DNA from: Hymenobacter nivis
Lineage (GTDB): Bacteria > Bacteroidota > Bacteroidia > Cytophagales > Hymenobacteraceae
Assembly: GCF_003149515.1 (NCBI RefSeq)
Contig: NZ_CP029145.1
Coordinates: 2,294,001 to 2,358,000, forward strand
DNA length: 64,000 bases
Reading direction: 5' to 3'
Shown: positions 27,055 through 35,721 of the stretch, one piece after another
Layout of the letters: each line of letters starts with the position of its first letter
How positions within the stretch are numbered: the stretch's first letter is position 1
The notes under the pieces: generated by a model
What the model was told of the DNA's origin: nothing
Databases searched by the model: none
Seen by the model: only the letters and a program-made list of their open reading frames with translations
Translations under genes and position numbers: made by a program

Positions 27055-27533
27055 CCGCAGATTAAGTACTCACGCACAAGTAAGCGTATTGAATTGAACG
27101 TCATGCTGAGCGCAGTCGAAGCATCTCTACCTCGTAAGTAAATAATTACTATTGCGGTAGAGATGCTTCGACTGCGCTCAGCATGACCGCCTTTTTTACT
27201 ACGGTTACTTTTGCGCGACTACTTAAGTGGATTTAACAGATAAGAACGGATTGTAATTGCTCCCTTATCTGCTACCAAAAAAGGCCACTCAATGAGTGGC
27301 CTTTTTTATTGGCTTTGGACGGGTTAGCCCGGGCTGCCGGCTTTTCGCCGGCTGCCCGGTAATCGTCGAATCGTTGAACCGCTGCAGCGTTGAACCGGCT
27401 CCTGGGGCCCCTACCTCGCCGCAACGATTGGCGGGCAACCGGCGAAAAGCCGGCAGCCCGCTCCACCCAGGGCCCCTTCCAATGGCTCCCCCGAATCCGT
27501 TCTTATCCGTTAAATCCACTTAATCTGCGGTTC
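27055..27533. mobile_element. 290-bp inverted-repeat element, copy 1, interrupted by a REP
   Basis: The right end (complement) reads ACCGCAGATTAAGTGGATTT then AACGGATAAGAACGGATT. The left end starts ACCGCAGATTAAGT at 27055, is broken by 27068-27222, and resumes TTAAGTGGATTTAACAG then ATAAGAACGGATT. Inside are a terminator-like hairpin (AAAAAAGGCCACTC / GAGTGGCCTTTTTT, 27278-27306) and an inner inverted repeat, CGGGCTGCCGGCTTTTCGCC, against its complement near 27440-27462. A second copy, uninterrupted, lies at 40384-40671. There is no coding capacity, so it is a non-autonomous element. Confidence 0.8.
27099..27188. repeat. REP-like palindrome, subfamily 1 (copy C), nested
   Basis: Arms CGTCATGCTGAGCGCAGT plus CGAAGCATCTCTAC, and their complement. 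It lies within the left end of the 290-bp element. The inserted segment (27068-27222) is bracketed by TTAAGT at 27062-27067 and 27223-27228. Confidence 0.85.
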
Positions 27534-29205
27534 AGATTTTCCACACGCTCTCCAGCAGCAGCTGGTTCATAGGATTCGCCTTCAGGCCGCGCACGTTGTT
27601 CTGGCTCAGGCGAATCAGCTCGTCGTAGTAAAGGCTGATGACCGGGGCCTCGGCCACTACGAAGCGGTCCATTTGCTGGTAGAGGGCCGTGCGCCGGGCC
27701 GCATCCTGGGTGCGGATAGCTTGGTCATACAGACGGTCGTAGGCGGCGCTTTTGAAGTGGGTTTTGTCGGGGCCCGCGGGGCTGAAGTTGGGGCTGTAGA
27801 ACAGGGCCAGGTAGTTTTCCGCGTCGGGGTAGTCGCCGAGCCAGCTCTTGGCGAAGAAGGCGGCCCGGCCATTGTCCACCAGCTCCTGCTGGGCCGCCGA
27901 CTGGTTGATGTCGATTTGCACCTGGATGCCCACGTTGGCCCACTGCTTTTGCAGGTACTCGCCGATTTCCTTGCGCTCGGCCACCGTGCTCAGGCGCAGG
28001 CGCAGCGGATGCCGGGGGCCCCAGCCGGCCGCCCGCAACAGCGCCCGCGCCCTGGCCGGCTGGTAGTCGTAGCCCGGCACCAGTGTCTGCGAAAACGAGG
28101 GCAACGCCGCCGGCACGAAGCCCGACGTGCCGGGCTGGCCCACGTGGTTAAGCAGATAAGCAGTCATTTCGGGCTTATTCAGGGCCCAGGCCAGGGCCTG
28201 GCGCACGCGCACGTCGCGCAGGGCGCGGCCCTGCACCGCCTGCTCGCCGGTGAGGTGGGTGCTATCGAGCTGAATACCGAGGTATTCGGTGTTCAGGTAC
28301 GGCACCTTCTGCACCGTGAACTTGCCCCGGAAATCGGCCCGCACGGTGCCGTCGCGGTTCATTACCAGGTCGCGCGAGCCCTCGCGGATGCCCGATAGGA
28401 AGTCGAGCTTGCCCTGCATAAATGTCAGGAATTCCGTTTTGCGGTCGGCAATGAAGCTGATGGCCACCGCATCCAAATACGGCAGCTGGCGGCCCCGGGC
28501 ATCGCGCCGCCAGTAGTGCGGGTTCTTCTGGTATAGCAGCACGTTGCCCTCATCCCAAAGCCGGAACTGGAAGGGCCCCGTGCCCACCGGATGCTCCCGA
28601 AAATCCTTGCCGTACCTGGCCACCGCCTCGTGAGGCACCACGTAGGCGTAGTGCATGGTGAGGATGCCCAGAAAAGGAATGAACGGCGCCTTGAGGTGGA
28701 TGCGCAGCGTGGAGTCGTTCACGGCCACGAAGCAGGTATCGCTGGGGGCCCCATCGGGCGTTTCCAGCACCTTGCCCCGGAAAATCCAGCCGCCGGTGCT
28801 GGCCGTGGCCGGGTCGAGGATACGTTTAAAAGAGTACACAAAGTCGTGGGCCGTCACGACCCGCCCCCGCCCGCCGGGGAATACCTCACTGTCGTGAAAG
28901 CGCACGCCCGGCCGCAGCACGAACGTGTAAAGCCGCCCGTCGGGCGACACGGTGTAGCGCCGGGCCAGCGCCGGGGCCGGCTCCAAGGCCGAGTCTAGGG
29001 CCACGAGGCCGTTGTATAGCTGCTCATCGGCCCAGCGGTTGGCCTGGTTGCGAGCAAAGGCGGGGTCGAGCGAGGTGAGAGCCTCGGGCTGGTTGTAGCG
29101 GAACACCCGGCGCTCGTCGGGGGCCGACGCGCCGGGGCCCTGGCAGCCCGCCAGGGCCCCAGCCCCGGCCAAAAATACGGCCCAGGGGCCCCAAAAACGC
29201 CGCAT
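27532..29205 (-). CDS. ABC transporter peptide-binding lipoprotein (SBP family 5)
   Basis: 557 residues from ATG 29205. MRRFWGPWAVFLAGAGALAG then C gives a lipobox (ALAGC), so it is a membrane-anchored binding lipoprotein. The fold is SBP_bac_5 (PF00496), with RYTVSPDGRLYTFVLRPGVR then FHDSEVFPGG near residues 75-105, the family signature, and a C-terminal lobe ending LKANPMNQLLLESVWKI. Members bind oligopeptides, nickel or other ligands for a DPP/OPP-type ABC importer; no permease or ATPase gene is adjacent, so the partner lies elsewhere. An 11-residue longer start exists, but 29205 fits the lipoprotein signal and the promoter at 29236-29243. The stop abuts the right end of the 290-bp element. 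Confidence 0.88.
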   Translation of the reverse strand: MRRFWGPWAVFLAGAGALAGCQGPGASAPDERRVFRYNQPEALTSLDPAFARNQANRWADEQLYNGLVALDSALEPAPALARRYTVSPDGRLYTFVLRPGVRFHDSEVFPGGRGRVVTAHDFVYSFKRILDPATASTGGWIFRGKVLETPDGAPSDTCFVAVNDSTLRIHLKAPFIPFLGILTMHYAYVVPHEAVARYGKDFREHPVGTGPFQFRLWDEGNVLLYQKNPHYWRRDARGRQLPYLDAVAISFIADRKTEFLTFMQGKLDFLSGIREGSRDLVMNRDGTVRADFRGKFTVQKVPYLNTEYLGIQLDSTHLTGEQAVQGRALRDVRVRQALAWALNKPEMTAYLLNHVGQPGTSGFVPAALPSFSQTLVPGYDYQPARARALLRAAGWGPRHPLRLRLSTVAERKEIGEYLQKQWANVGIQVQIDINQSAAQQELVDNGRAAFFAKSWLGDYPDAENYLALFYSPNFSPAGPDKTHFKSAAYDRLYDQAIRTQDAARRTALYQQMDRFVVAEAPVISLYYDELIRLSQNNVRGLKANPMNQLLLESVWKI

Positions 29206-29235
29206 ACGAACAGAAATGAACTTAGCTTGTTCGGG

Positions 29236-29243
29236 CAAAGGTA
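29236..29243 (-). promoter_or_regulatory. -7 box (TACCTTTG) of the binding-lipoprotein gene
   Basis: On the minus strand TACCTTTG lies 30 bp before ATG 29205, an exact TAnnTTTG match. Confidence 0.6.
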
Positions 29244-29321
29244 ACGGTACACCGTTGGCTCTAGCCGGGCCAACGATGCACCGCTTGTCTCCTCATTCCC
29301 ATATTCCACCGCACCAAAGCT

Positions 29322-30002
29322 ATGCAGCTTACCTATCTGGGCCACTCGGCCTTCTTAGCCACCATCGGCACTACCCGCGTATTGTTCGACCCCTTCATTC
29401 GCCCCAACGCGCTGGCCAAAGACATCGACGTAGACGCCATCGAGGCCGACTACATCCTGCTCTCGCACGCCCATGGTGACCACATCGCCGACGCTGAAGA
29501 AATTGCTAAGCGCACCGGCGCCACCATTTTGGGCATTGCCGAGGTGGCCGGCTACTTCGGCGCCAAGGGCATCGAGGTCATCGGCACCAACCTGGGCGGC
29601 AAGGTGGCGCTGCCCTTCGGCACGGTGCATTGCGTGGCCGCGGCCCACTCCAGCTCGTTCCCCGACGGCTCCTACGGCGGCGTGCCCATGGGCTTCGTTA
29701 TCACCCCCACCGAGGGGCCCACGTTTTACTTCGCCGGCGACACGGCCCTGACCTACGACCTCAAGCTCATCGGCGAGCGGTACAAGCTGGATTTTGCCTT
29801 GCTGCCCATTGGCGACCACTACACCATGGGCCTCACCGACGCGCTGGTGGCGGCCGACTGGGTGGGGGCCCAAAAAATCATCGGCATGCACTACGACACG
29901 TTCCCGCCGCTGGTCATCGACCACGCCGCTGCCCTGGCCGAGGCCCAGGCCGCGGGCAAAGAGCTGCACTTGCTAAAAATCGGCGAAACCATAACCCTGT
30001 AG
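29322..30002 (+). CDS. Metal-dependent hydrolase, UlaG-like (UPF0173)
   Basis: 226 residues of metallo-beta-lactamase fold. It begins MQLTYLGHSAFLATIGTTRV and carries the HxHxDH motif LLSHAHGDHIADAEEI (about 46-61). Later metal ligands are in AAAHSSSFPDGSYGG, FYFAGDTALTYDLKLI (Asp) and IIGMHYDTFPP (His). The UPF0173 group keeps all ligands, but its physiological substrate is not settled. It is divergent from the peptide-binding lipoprotein, with 116 bp between starts, and is followed by a strong terminator, so it is a single-gene unit. Confidence 0.9.
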   Translation: MQLTYLGHSAFLATIGTTRVLFDPFIRPNALAKDIDVDAIEADYILLSHAHGDHIADAEEIAKRTGATILGIAEVAGYFGAKGIEVIGTNLGGKVALPFGTVHCVAAAHSSSFPDGSYGGVPMGFVITPTEGPTFYFAGDTALTYDLKLIGERYKLDFALLPIGDHYTMGLTDALVAADWVGAQKIIGMHYDTFPPLVIDHAAALAEAQAAGKELHLLKIGETITL

Positions 30003-30037
30003 CCACCGGGGCCCTGGGGCCCCAAAAACCCTTTGCC

Positions 30038-30081
30038 GGATTCGCCGGGCCTGCCCGGGCTTGGCGAATCCGTTTTTTTTA
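30038..30081 (+). terminator. Terminator after the UlaG-like gene
   Basis: The stem CGGATTCGCC / GGCGAATCCG, extended by GGGCCTGCCC at the loop, is followed by eight T. Confidence 0.85.
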
Positions 30082-30190
30082 GCCTTATTTTGTAGAAGGG
30101 GAAGCCGGGCCGGCCGGGCCGGCTTTGCTAGCCTCGTTGGCTTATTTCTATCTTTCCAGCCCCGGCCGCCCCTGTATTCCGTTACTTCTC

Positions 30191-31000
30191 ATGGGAAAAA
30201 TTATCGCGGTAGCTAACCAGAAAGGCGGCGTGGGCAAAACCACTTCGGCCATCAACCTGGCGGCCTCGCTGGCCGCCCTCGACTACCGGACCCTGCTTGT
30301 GGACGCCGACCCGCAGGCCAACGCCACCTCCGGCGTGGGCTACGACCCCAAGGACATCCAGCACAGCATCTACGAGTGCATGGTCGATGGCATCAACGCC
30401 CGCGACATTATCTTGAGCACCAACATTTTGCCCCAGCTCGACCTCATGCCCTCCCACATCGATTTGGTGGGCGCCGAGGTAGAGATGATTAACCTGCCCA
30501 ACCGCGAGGCCAAGATGAAGGAGGCCCTGCGCCCGCTGGCCGAGGAATACGACTTCATCATTATCGACTGCTCGCCCTCGCTAGGCCTCATCACCGTCAA
30601 CGCACTCACGGCGGCGCACTCGGTTATCATCCCGGTGCAGTGCGAATACTTCGCCCTGGAGGGCCTGGGCAAGCTGCTGAACACCATTAAAATCATCCAA
30701 AGCCGCCTGAATACGGACCTGGAAATCGAGGGCATCCTGCTCACGATGTACGACGTGCGCCTGCGCCTGAGCAACCAGGTAGTGGAGGAAGTGCGCATGC
30801 ACTTCCAGCAATTAGCCTTCGACACCATCATCCCGCGCAACGTGAAGCTGAGCGAGGCCCCCAGCTTCGGCATCCCCGCCATTATGCACGACGCCGAAAG
30901 CAAAGGCTCCATCAGCTACCTCAACCTGGCCCGCGAAATCGTGGAAAAAAACAGCGTAGCAGCCCGCCCCGAAGCCGAATCGGCCGACGAAGCAGCGTAG
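30191..31000 (+). CDS. parA: Chromosome-partitioning ATPase ParA
   Basis: 269 residues. The deviant Walker A motif [20 protein letters not shown] sits at residues 11-30, followed by the switch region [13 protein letters not shown] and Walker [14 protein letters not shown]. The C-terminal [19 protein letters not shown] is the Soj/ParA signature. It forms an ATP-dependent nucleoid-bound gradient that moves ParB-parS complexes. ATG 30191 gives the standard [10 protein letters not shown] start; an upstream extension is not family-like. parB follows about 730 bp downstream with a small ORF and GC palindromes between. The parA-parB-DUF5683-dapB-lepB order is common in Bacteroidota. Confidence 0.95.
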   Translation: MGKIIAVANQKGGVGKTTSAINLAASLAALDYRTLLVDADPQANATSGVGYDPKDIQHSIYECMVDGINARDIILSTNILPQLDLMPSHIDLVGAEVEMINLPNREAKMKEALRPLAEEYDFIIIDCSPSLGLITVNALTAAHSVIIPVQCEYFALEGLGKLLNTIKIIQSRLNTDLEIEGILLTMYDVRLRLSNQVVEEVRMHFQQLAFDTIIPRNVKLSEAPSFGIPAIMHDAESKGSISYLNLAREIVEKNSVAARPEAESADEAA

Positions 31001-31078
31001 CATCAGTTACGCCATCATGCTCATCTGGTTATCCGCATCTTTCCCGCTGACTAACTCATCCAGCGCCACAAAAATGCT

Positions 31079-31459
31079 ATGGAGTCCTACGCCGAAATGA
31101 TGGGCCGGCCACCCGGTTTTCGGGTGACCTACCGCTTCTTTACTGCTGAGGAGGGAGGCCGGTGGTCACCGCCCCACCAGCATACCCGGTGGGATTTTCG
31201 GTACGATGACAAGTCGGTTCACACGGGCACATTTATGATTTGGCCGGAATTTTTGGGATTGGACGGGGAGGTATTACCAGCGGGAGAAATTCCTCGGCTT
31301 GGGCAGGCTGACATGTTTTTTTTCGGCCCGGGGCCTCAAGAATTCCACCGCCAGCACATTCGACCCGGCGTGCGGGGCTACTTTGTGGAAGGAGGCTGGC
31401 GCGTAGGCGTTTGCGAAGTAATTGAGGTGCTGGGACTTCGCATTAGTTCCGAATCGTGA
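31079..31459 (+). CDS. Small protein resembling an EF-Tu C-terminal barrel
   Basis: 126 residues, between parA and parB. The pattern RVTYRFFTAEEGGRWSPPHQ near the start, then DGEVLPAGEIPRLGQADMFF, HRQHIRPGVRGYFVEGGWRV and GVCEVIEVLGL, follows the strand order of the EF-Tu domain 3 barrel: T-x-EEGGR-x-P, a turn with pG, then F-x-REG-x-x-VG-x-G-x-V. Free-standing barrel proteins of this type occur in bacteria without known function. The likeness is from memory of the fold's motifs and is uncertain. It has no signal peptide. Whether it links to partition is unknown; it may just be an accessory gene in the gap. Confidence 0.55.
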   Translation: MESYAEMMGRPPGFRVTYRFFTAEEGGRWSPPHQHTRWDFRYDDKSVHTGTFMIWPEFLGLDGEVLPAGEIPRLGQADMFFFGPGPQEFHRQHIRPGVRGYFVEGGWRVGVCEVIEVLGLRISSES

Positions 31460-31463
31460 ACTA

Positions 31464-31620
31464 GCCCCAGCGGAGCGTCCCGTCGGTAGCGTCACAGATA
31501 AGGAGAACCATTAGAGCCCCAGCGGGGCGATCCAAACGTTTGCAAAGACTTGGGCCGCCCCGCTGGGGCTTTGGAACGCAGAAGGCTTTTTATTCTACCG
31601 ATGGACCGCCCCGCTGGGGC
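31464..31620. repeat. GC palindromic repeats between parA and parB
   Basis: AGCCCCAGCGG occurs at 31464 and as AGCCCCAGCGGGGCG at 31515. Its complement CGCCCCGCTGGGGCT occurs at about 31557 and 31607. Together they can form nested hairpins, and the word is itself partly palindromic. The arms are joined by short unrelated sequence. They fill the gap before parB and could affect parB expression. Confidence 0.7.
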
Positions 31621-31728
31621 TCGCAAATGTTCGGCAAAATTTGAACGGCGGGCCCCGGCTTGCGCTTCGCCCGACTATCCGTAATTTTGAACTTGCTGCT
31701 GCCGCCATTTTCCGCAGGAGCTGCCGCG

Positions 31729-32697
31729 ATGACCGTAGACAAGAACGACGACAAAGCTCCCATCAACCCGCTGTTGCCGCAGCCCAAGCGCAAGATGAGT
31801 GGCCTGGGCCGAGGCCTCAGCGCCCTGATTGAGGGCAGCTACGAGAAAAAAGGCGACCGGGAGCGCATCGTGGTGCCCCACCCGGCCAACTCGGTGGGCC
31901 TGATTCCGGTGGAGCAAATCGAGGCCAACCCCTACCAGCCGCGCACGCACTTCGACCAGGAAGCCCTGGCCGAGCTGGCCGACAGCATCAAAATTCAGGG
32001 CATCATCCAGCCCGTGACGGTGCGCCAGCTGGGGCCCAACACCTACCAGCTCATCAGCGGCGAGCGGCGCTTGCAGGCCTCCAAGCTGGCGGGGCTCGAC
32101 GCCATTCCGGCCTACATCCGCAAGGCCGACGACCAGCAGATGCTGGAAATGGCGCTGATTGAGAACATCCAGCGCGAAAACCTCAACGCCATCGAAATCG
32201 CCCTCAGCTACCAGCGCCTGCTGAGCGAGTGCGCCCTGCGCCAGGAAGAGCTGGGCGAGCGGGTGGGCAAAAACCGCTCGACCGTGACCAACTACCTGCG
32301 CCTGCTGAAGCTGCCGCCCGACGTGCAGGTGGGCTTGCGCGACGCCGAAATCACGATGGGCCACGCCCGGGCCCTGGTCAGCATCGAAGACCCCAAGCAA
32401 CAGGTAGCGCTGTACCGCCGCATCGTGGCCGAGGAGCTGTCGGTGCGCCGCGTGGAAGAGCTGGTGCGCAATGGCTTCGGCCGCACGCCGGCCGAGGGCC
32501 CTGGCAGCGCGGCCCGCCCGGCGGCCGAGCCGGTGGTACCCGTGGCCGAGCTGCGCCGCACCGAGCGCCACCTCACCGACCGCTTCGGCTCGCGGGTGCA
32601 AGTGCGCCCGGGCCCCAAGGGCAGCGGCGAAATTAAAATTGCCTTCGATTCGGTGGAGGACATGCAACGCATTCTGCACATTCTGCACCCGGCTTAG
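31729..32697 (+). CDS. parB: Chromosome-partitioning protein ParB
   Basis: 322 residues. KRKMSGLGRGLSALIEG (about 20-36) is the N-terminal ParA-contact motif. The ParB/Sulfiredoxin domain has IEANPYQPRTHFDQEALAEL, and the CTP-binding GERRLQASKLAG is followed by IENIQRENLNAIEIALSY. The HTH is in QEELGERVGKNRSTVTNYLR. The C-terminal dimer region follows an Ala/Pro-rich linker. It binds parS and spreads as a CTP-dependent clamp. ATG 31729 is taken; a start at the RKM methionine (31795) is also possible. No canonical parS (TGTTTCACGTGAAACA) was seen in the window. Confidence 0.95.
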   Translation: MTVDKNDDKAPINPLLPQPKRKMSGLGRGLSALIEGSYEKKGDRERIVVPHPANSVGLIPVEQIEANPYQPRTHFDQEALAELADSIKIQGIIQPVTVRQLGPNTYQLISGERRLQASKLAGLDAIPAYIRKADDQQMLEMALIENIQRENLNAIEIALSYQRLLSECALRQEELGERVGKNRSTVTNYLRLLKLPPDVQVGLRDAEITMGHARALVSIEDPKQQVALYRRIVAEELSVRRVEELVRNGFGRTPAEGPGSAARPAAEPVVPVAELRRTERHLTDRFGSRVQVRPGPKGSGEIKIAFDSVEDMQRILHILHPA

Positions 32698-32729
32698 TGA
32701 GGTTTCCTTTCACTGTTAGTCCGTTGGGT

Positions 32730-33455
32730 ATGAACAAGTCTTTGCTGCGGTTCGCGGCATTGTTGCTGCTGGCGCTGGGCGCCGCGTGGGACCCCCGGGC
32801 TGCCCACGCCCAAGTCTTCGACCCCACCAATCCCAACGCCGTCAACCCCGCCGCGCCGCCCGTGGTGCGCCCCGACACGGCCCGCATCCGCAAGCCCACG
32901 CTGGCCGACAAGCGCAAAAAAAACGCCGAAGACTCGCTGCGCCGCACCGCCACGCTGTTTGGCTACCGCATGACGCCCCCGGCCAAGGCCGGCTACCTGG
33001 CGCTGGTGCCCGGCCTGGGCCAGATTTATAACCGAAAATGGTGGAAGCTGCCGCTGGTGTACGGGGCCCTGGGCACGGTGGCGGGCATCCTGATTTTTGA
33101 GCAGCGGGCTTTGACAGAGTATAGCAAGGCCAGCAATTTGCTGCAAACCGACTCGGCGGTCCGCGCCCAAAAGTTTCCCATCGCTGTGCTGGGGCCCCGG
33201 GCCGGAAAGGAAAACAGCCCCGAAGCCATCCAGAACGGCATCGTTTTTTACCGCCACTACCGCGACGGGTTCATCTTCTACACCGGCATCGTTTATGGCT
33301 TGCAGGTGCTCGACGCCATCGTGGACGCGCACCTGAAAACCTTCGACGTGGGCGACGAACTTACCCTACGCTGGCAGCCCACGCTGCTGTGGGCCCCCGG
33401 GGGGCCCGGCGTTCCGATGGTGCCGGGCGTGGCCGTGGCCCTGCACTTCAAGTAA
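32730..33455 (+). CDS. DUF5683 membrane protein
   Basis: 241 residues from ATG 32730. MNKSLLRFAALLLLALGAAW is a signal sequence ending near AHAQ (about 28). The conserved DUF5683 core has AGYLALVPGLGQIYNRKWWK (about 90-109), then a membrane helix LPLVYGALGTVAGILIFEQR, and FYRHYRDGFIFYTGIVYGLQ, another helix, then VLDAIVDAHLKTFDVGDEL. The C-terminus is beta-rich. The function is unknown. It is a regular member of the parAB-dapB-lepB cluster in Bacteroidota, here 33 bp after parB and 9 bp before dapB, so it is probably cotranscribed with them. Confidence 0.88.
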   Translation: MNKSLLRFAALLLLALGAAWDPRAAHAQVFDPTNPNAVNPAAPPVVRPDTARIRKPTLADKRKKNAEDSLRRTATLFGYRMTPPAKAGYLALVPGLGQIYNRKWWKLPLVYGALGTVAGILIFEQRALTEYSKASNLLQTDSAVRAQKFPIAVLGPRAGKENSPEAIQNGIVFYRHYRDGFIFYTGIVYGLQVLDAIVDAHLKTFDVGDELTLRWQPTLLWAPGGPGVPMVPGVAVALHFK

Positions 33456-33463
33456 CTTTTCGC

Positions 33464-34186
33464 ATGAACATCCTCCTCATCGGCTACGGCAAAATGGGCC
33501 GTACCCTCGAAGCCCTGGCCACCAGCCGCGGCCACCGCATTGTGGGCATCGTGGACCCCGGCCAGTCCGACGGCCCGGCCATCGCCGACTTTACGGCCGC
33601 CACCGCCGACGTGGCCATCGAGTTCACGCGGCCCGACGCGGCCTTTGCCAACGTGGCGGCCTGCCTGCGCCAGGGCATCCCGGTGGTCTGCGGCTCGACG
33701 GGCTGGCTGGACCGCTGGAACGAGGCCGGGGCCCTCACCAACGCGCTGGGCGGCAGCCTGTTCTACGCCTCCAACTACAGCGTGGGCGTGAACCTGTTCT
33801 TCCACTTCAACGAGTACATCGCCGCCAAAATGCACCAGTTTGGGGGCTACGACGTGGCGGTGCGCGAAATCCACCACCTCCAGAAGCTCGACCAGCCCAG
33901 CGGTACCGCCGTCACAACCGCCGAAGGCATCCTGGCCCACTTCCCGGCCAAAACCAGTTGGCGCAATACCCCCGCCGAGGGCCCCGCCGAGCTGGCCGTC
34001 CTCAGCGAGCGCACGGCCGACGTGGTGGGCACGCACGTGGTGACCTACACCTCCGACGTGGACACACTGGTGCTCTCGCACGAAGCCCACTCGCGGGCCG
34101 GTTTTGCCCAGGGGGCCCTGCTCGCGGCCGAGTGGCTGCCGGGCCGCCCGGGCGTGTTCGGCATGAAGGAGCTGCTGGGCCTGTAG
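33464..34186 (+). CDS. dapB: 4-hydroxy-tetrahydrodipicolinate reductase
   Basis: 240 residues. The Rossmann start MNILLIGYGKMGRTLEALA is followed by VAIEFTRPDAAFANV, CGSTGW and the loop ASNYSVGVNLFFHFN. The catalytic EIHHLQKLDQPSGTAVT holds the family His-His and Lys. It reduces the dipicolinate precursor with NAD(P)H in lysine and diaminopimelate synthesis. The protein is shorter than the E. coli enzyme (273), as is usual in Bacteroidota. An upstream extension in frame overlaps the previous gene and is not used. It is 9 bp after the DUF5683 gene. Confidence 0.95.
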   Translation: MNILLIGYGKMGRTLEALATSRGHRIVGIVDPGQSDGPAIADFTAATADVAIEFTRPDAAFANVAACLRQGIPVVCGSTGWLDRWNEAGALTNALGGSLFYASNYSVGVNLFFHFNEYIAAKMHQFGGYDVAVREIHHLQKLDQPSGTAVTTAEGILAHFPAKTSWRNTPAEGPAELAVLSERTADVVGTHVVTYTSDVDTLVLSHEAHSRAGFAQGALLAAEWLPGRPGVFGMKELLGL

Positions 34187-34294
34187 GACCCCGGGCGCGA
34201 AAGCTGACGCGAGCTTCGTTAGCTTGCAGCTGCGTTCTTATTGTTTTAATTTACTTCTGCCCCGAGCGCCGGCTGCGGCCCGCGCCCTTGCCCT

Positions 34295-35479
34295 ATGGCC
34301 CTTTTCAAAATCAAGCGCTACGGCGCCAACGCCGCGCCCCCCAAACCCAAGAGCAAAACCCGCGAATGGACCGATTCGCTGGTGTTTGCCATCGTGGCGG
34401 CCACCCTCATTCGTTGGGCCACCTTTGAGGCCTACACCATCCCCACGCCCAGCATGGAGGACACGCTGCTGGTGGGGGACTACTTGTTTGTGAGCAAGTT
34501 GCACTACGGTACCATCACGCCGCAGACGCCGCTGCAAATCCCACTCACGCACCAGACGGACCCGATTTTCCACCTGAAAAGCTACTCCGACCTCATCCAG
34601 TTACCCACGTTCCGTTTCCCGGGCTTCAGCAGCATCAAGCGCAACGACGTAGTAGTATTTCACGTCCCGTTTGAGCTGGAATTCCCCGCCGACCTGCGCA
34701 CCAACTACATCAAGCGCTGCGTAGCCATTGCTGGCGACAAGCTCGAAATCAAGGACCGCCAGCTGTACATCAACGGCCAGGCAGCCCCCAACCCGGCTGG
34801 CTTGCAGAGCAAGTTCTTCATCCGCATTCCCGAGGCCAACGACGAGGTGGTGGCCGCCTTCCGCGCCCAGCGCGTGGTGGATTACCAGCAGCCCAACGGC
34901 GACCCGGTGCTGAGCGAGGTGCCCGGCTACGGCCTGGGCTACGAAGTGGACTGCACGCCCGCGGTGGCGGCCTACTTCAGGCAGCAGCCCTACGTGAAGG
35001 AGGTCATCGCCGAAACCATCCCGGCCGGCCAGCCCGAAATCAACCAAGCGGTATTCCCCGACAACCCCGACTACCCGACGACCATCAACTTCCCCGGGGC
35101 CCCCGGCCTGCATCACTGGAATAAGGACAACTATGGCCCCATCTCGCTGCCCAAAAAAGGCGAAACCGTGGAGCTAACGGCCGATAACGCGCTGCTTTAC
35201 TACAAAGTTATCCTGCGCTACGAGCACAACGAAGGCATCTCGATGCAGGGCGGCGTGATTTTGCAGAACGGTAAGCCACTGAAAACCTACATGTTCAAGC
35301 AGAACTACTACTTCATGATGGGCGACAACCGCCACGATTCGCTCGACTCGCGCTTCTGGGGCTTCGTGCCCGAAGACCACGTCGTAGGCAAAGCCGTCCT
35401 CATCTGGCTTTCGATAAACCCCTACGCCGATTTCCTCCACAAAGTGCGCTGGAGCCGCCTATTCCAAACCATCAAATAG
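34295..35479 (+). CDS. lepB: Signal peptidase I
   Basis: 394 residues, long because Bacteroidota LepB carries an insertion. One N-terminal membrane segment (SLVFAIVAATLIRWATFEAY, about 28-47) precedes the catalytic Ser in TIPTPSMEDTLLVGDYLFVS (about 51-70). The general-base Lys is in YIKRCVAIAGDKLEI (about 145). Box E is YFMMGDNRHDSLDSRFWGFV (about 345), followed by VGKAVLIWLS. It cuts signal peptides on the outer face of the inner membrane. It is the last gene of the partition cluster, followed by a REP palindrome likely to serve as terminator. Confidence 0.95.
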   Translation: MALFKIKRYGANAAPPKPKSKTREWTDSLVFAIVAATLIRWATFEAYTIPTPSMEDTLLVGDYLFVSKLHYGTITPQTPLQIPLTHQTDPIFHLKSYSDLIQLPTFRFPGFSSIKRNDVVVFHVPFELEFPADLRTNYIKRCVAIAGDKLEIKDRQLYINGQAAPNPAGLQSKFFIRIPEANDEVVAAFRAQRVVDYQQPNGDPVLSEVPGYGLGYEVDCTPAVAAYFRQQPYVKEVIAETIPAGQPEINQAVFPDNPDYPTTINFPGAPGLHHWNKDNYGPISLPKKGETVELTADNALLYYKVILRYEHNEGISMQGGVILQNGKPLKTYMFKQNYYFMMGDNRHDSLDSRFWGFVPEDHVVGKAVLIWLSINPYADFLHKVRWSRLFQTIK

Positions 35480-35502
35480 GGAGAGGTTAATAGCAAAAAA
35501 AG

Positions 35503-35599
35503 AACGTCATGCTGAGCGCAGCCGAAGTATCTCTACCACTTGCTAATCAACTGATTTAGTGTGTGGCAGAGATGCTTCGGCTGCGCTCAGCATGACGTT
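35503..35599. repeat. REP-like palindrome, subfamily 1 (copy D), likely terminator
   Basis: Arms AACGTCATGCTGAGCGCAGC and complement, flanked by AAAAAAAG at 35494-35501 and TTCTTTTTT at 35598-35606, so the hairpin reads as a terminator on both strands. It lies 23 bp after the lepB stop. Confidence 0.85.
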
Positions 35600-35623
35600 C
35601 TTTTTTGACTTAAAGCAGTCTCA

Positions 35624-35705
35624 GGGTCAGTGTACCCGGCGCTGTAGAACGAAGTGCCACTCCGTTCTATAATTCTTCTGTACTTGCTTGTACACTGACC
35701 TGAAA
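35624..35705. repeat. Nested inverted repeat between the REP and ung
   Basis: GGGTCAGTGTAC pairs with GTACACTGACCT, and inside it TAGAACG pairs with CGTTCTA. It has no coding content. It lies just 3' of ung (minus strand) and may help terminate it. Confidence 0.6.
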
Positions 35706-35721
35706 ACCGCTATAAACCGAA

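Noticed and set aside
31464..31620. parS site between parA and parB
   Set aside because: The palindromes there do not resemble TGTTTCACGTGAAACA, and no such site was seen elsewhere in the window.
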